A stretch of DNA of 7,109 nt, taken from contig WRNQ01000013.1 in NCBI GenBank assembly GCA_009776565.1, positions 1 through 7,109 of the forward strand, read 5' to 3'. The stretch comes from Synergistaceae bacterium. GTDB taxonomy: Bacteria; Synergistota; Synergistia; Synergistales; Aminobacteriaceae. How positions within the stretch are numbered: the first letter of the stretch is position 1; every line of letters begins with the position of its first letter. A model generated the notes under the pieces. The model did not search any database. It saw only the letters and a program-made list of their open reading frames with translations, and was not told the origin of the DNA. A program made the translations under genes and the position numbers. Below, piece by piece: positions 6,278-7,109 of this stretch.

Positions 6278-7109
6278 TTAAACGCTGCTTTTAATGTATT
6301 TTTCTATTTCTTCCATTTTTACTCGTGTGAGCTCGCTTTTTGGCAGCATCGAAAGCAACTTCCAACCTATGTCAAGAGACTCTCCAATATCGCGGTTCTC
6401 ATCCTTTCCCTGATTTATAAAAATATCTTCAAAAGCATCGCCAAAATTAAGATATGTCTTGTCCAATTCACCAAGCTCATCTTTTCCGACAACATCAGCA
6501 AGAGCTTTCACATCCTGATTCCGGCTGTAAGCGGCAAAAATCTGGCTTGACAAGCTTGGGTGGTCATCTCTCGTAAACCCTTTTCCTATGCCGTCTTTCA
6601 TCAACCTTGAGAGACTTGGCAATGGGTCGATAGGCGGGTACACTCCGCGCGCGTCGAGGGCGCGCGACAATACTATTTGCCCTTCCGTGATAAACCCCGT
6701 AAGGTCCGGGATAGGGTGGGTTATATCATCGTTTGGCATTGTAAGTATAGGCAGCATTGTAACGCTGCCTTCCTTTCCCCTGATAACGCCCGCACGCTCG
6801 TAAAGAGTGGCAAGGTCGCTATAAAGGTATGCCGGATAGCCTTTCCGGCTTGGGATTTCTCCTTTTGCTATTGAAAGCTCCCTTAAAGCTTCGCAGTAAT
6901 TGGTCATATCAGTAAGGATAACCAGAACGTGCTTCCCGAGTTCGAACGCAAGATACTCGGCGGCTGTCAGCGCCATACGCGGGGTTACTATCCTCTCGAT
7001 GACAGGGTCATCGGCAAGATTAAGAAAAAGCACTAAGTTTTCTCCGCTGCGACCAGAAGAAAGGTTACTGACAAAAGTTGCGGCGTCATCGTGACGGATA
7101 CCTATCCCG
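6278..7109 (-). CDS. atpB: V/A-type ATP synthase subunit B, C-terminal part (N-terminal part outside window)
   Basis: Subunit B is the non-catalytic nucleotide-binding partner of subunit A in the V1/A1 head, which couples ATP to proton or sodium movement across the membrane. The frame is open to the window edge, giving 276 residues, roughly the last 60% of a 430-480 residue family member. The visible fragment begins [12 protein letters not shown] and continues [20 protein letters not shown], typical of subunit B. It then has [57 protein letters not shown], the ATP synthase signature [10 protein letters not shown] (fragment 158-167) and [15 protein letters not shown] in this frame at 7031-7033 is an internal Val and not the start. 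The stop is TAA at 6278-6280. Usually atpD follows atpB in bacterial V-type operons; here the next gene is CsgG-like instead. Sequence details agree more with the spirochaete/clostridial branch than with the chlamydial one, from memory. Confidence 0.95.
   Translation of the reverse strand, partial: GIGIRHDDAATFVSNLSSGRSGENLVLFLNLADDPVIERIVTPRMALTAAEYLAFELGKHVLVILTDMTNYCEALRELSIAKGEIPSRKGYPAYLYSDLATLYERAGVIRGKEGSVTMLPILTMPNDDITHPIPDLTGFITEGQIVLSRALDARGVYPPIDPLPSLSRLMKDGIGKGFTRDDHPSLSSQIFAAYSRNQDVKALADVVGKDELGELDKTYLNFGDAFEDIFINQGKDENRDIGESLDIGWKLLSMLPKSELTRVKMEEIEKYIKSSV

Noticed and set aside
7031..7033. GTG as the start of the V-type subunit B gene
   Set aside because: The frame stays open to the window edge and the upstream residues continue recognisable subunit B sequence, so this is an internal Val codon.

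Overview
The window looks like a chromosomal stretch from a diderm bacterium that carries a V/A-type ATPase. I cannot name the phylum. The V-type subunit B, the class IIB fructose-bisphosphate aldolase and the exported CsgG-like protein would fit spirochaetes, Lentisphaerae-like bacteria, Elusimicrobia or other little-cultured groups. That is inference from memory of these families, not a search result. The intergenic DNA is unusually rich in short hairpins and tandem repeats.

Layout by coordinate. 1-237 (+) is the 3' end of a gene for an acidic Pro/Glu/Ala-rich protein with a 16-residue tandem repeat. 238-587 is a non-coding, repeat-dense convergent junction. 588-3725 (-) is a complete soluble hybrid histidine kinase, ordered GAF, PAS, HisKA, HATPase, degenerate receiver, true receiver, Hpt and a helical tail. 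3726-4234 is a second non-coding repeat mosaic. 4235-5182 (-) is a complete class II fructose-bisphosphate aldolase. 5250-6191 (-) is an exported CsgG-like protein with a C-terminal FlgT-C/SH3-like domain. 6278-7109 (-) is the C-terminal 276 residues of V-type ATP synthase subunit B, cut by the window edge.

The minus-strand genes read in the order atpB, csgG-like, fba, kinase. The first three are separated by only 86 and 67 bases, and the two complete downstream ones have clear Shine-Dalgarno sites, so they could share a transcript. The kinase is set apart by 509 bases of repeats and is visibly more AT-rich. No partner response regulator is in the window. Its built-in receiver and Hpt domains imply a phosphorelay to a regulator encoded elsewhere.

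I do not see a convincing new multi-gene system. The most unusual material is the intergenic repeat architecture. One composite element recurs three times in the same orientation: a GTAGGG-capped hairpin (as read on the minus strand), a CCTCTGTG box, TTTGCC hexamers and WACTGTC heptamers. Two of the copies end almost at the stop codons of the kinase and fba. Separate GTAGGG-capped hairpins share one design with different stem sequences, including one base-pair-preserving double substitution. The kinase lies between direct copies of the composite element.
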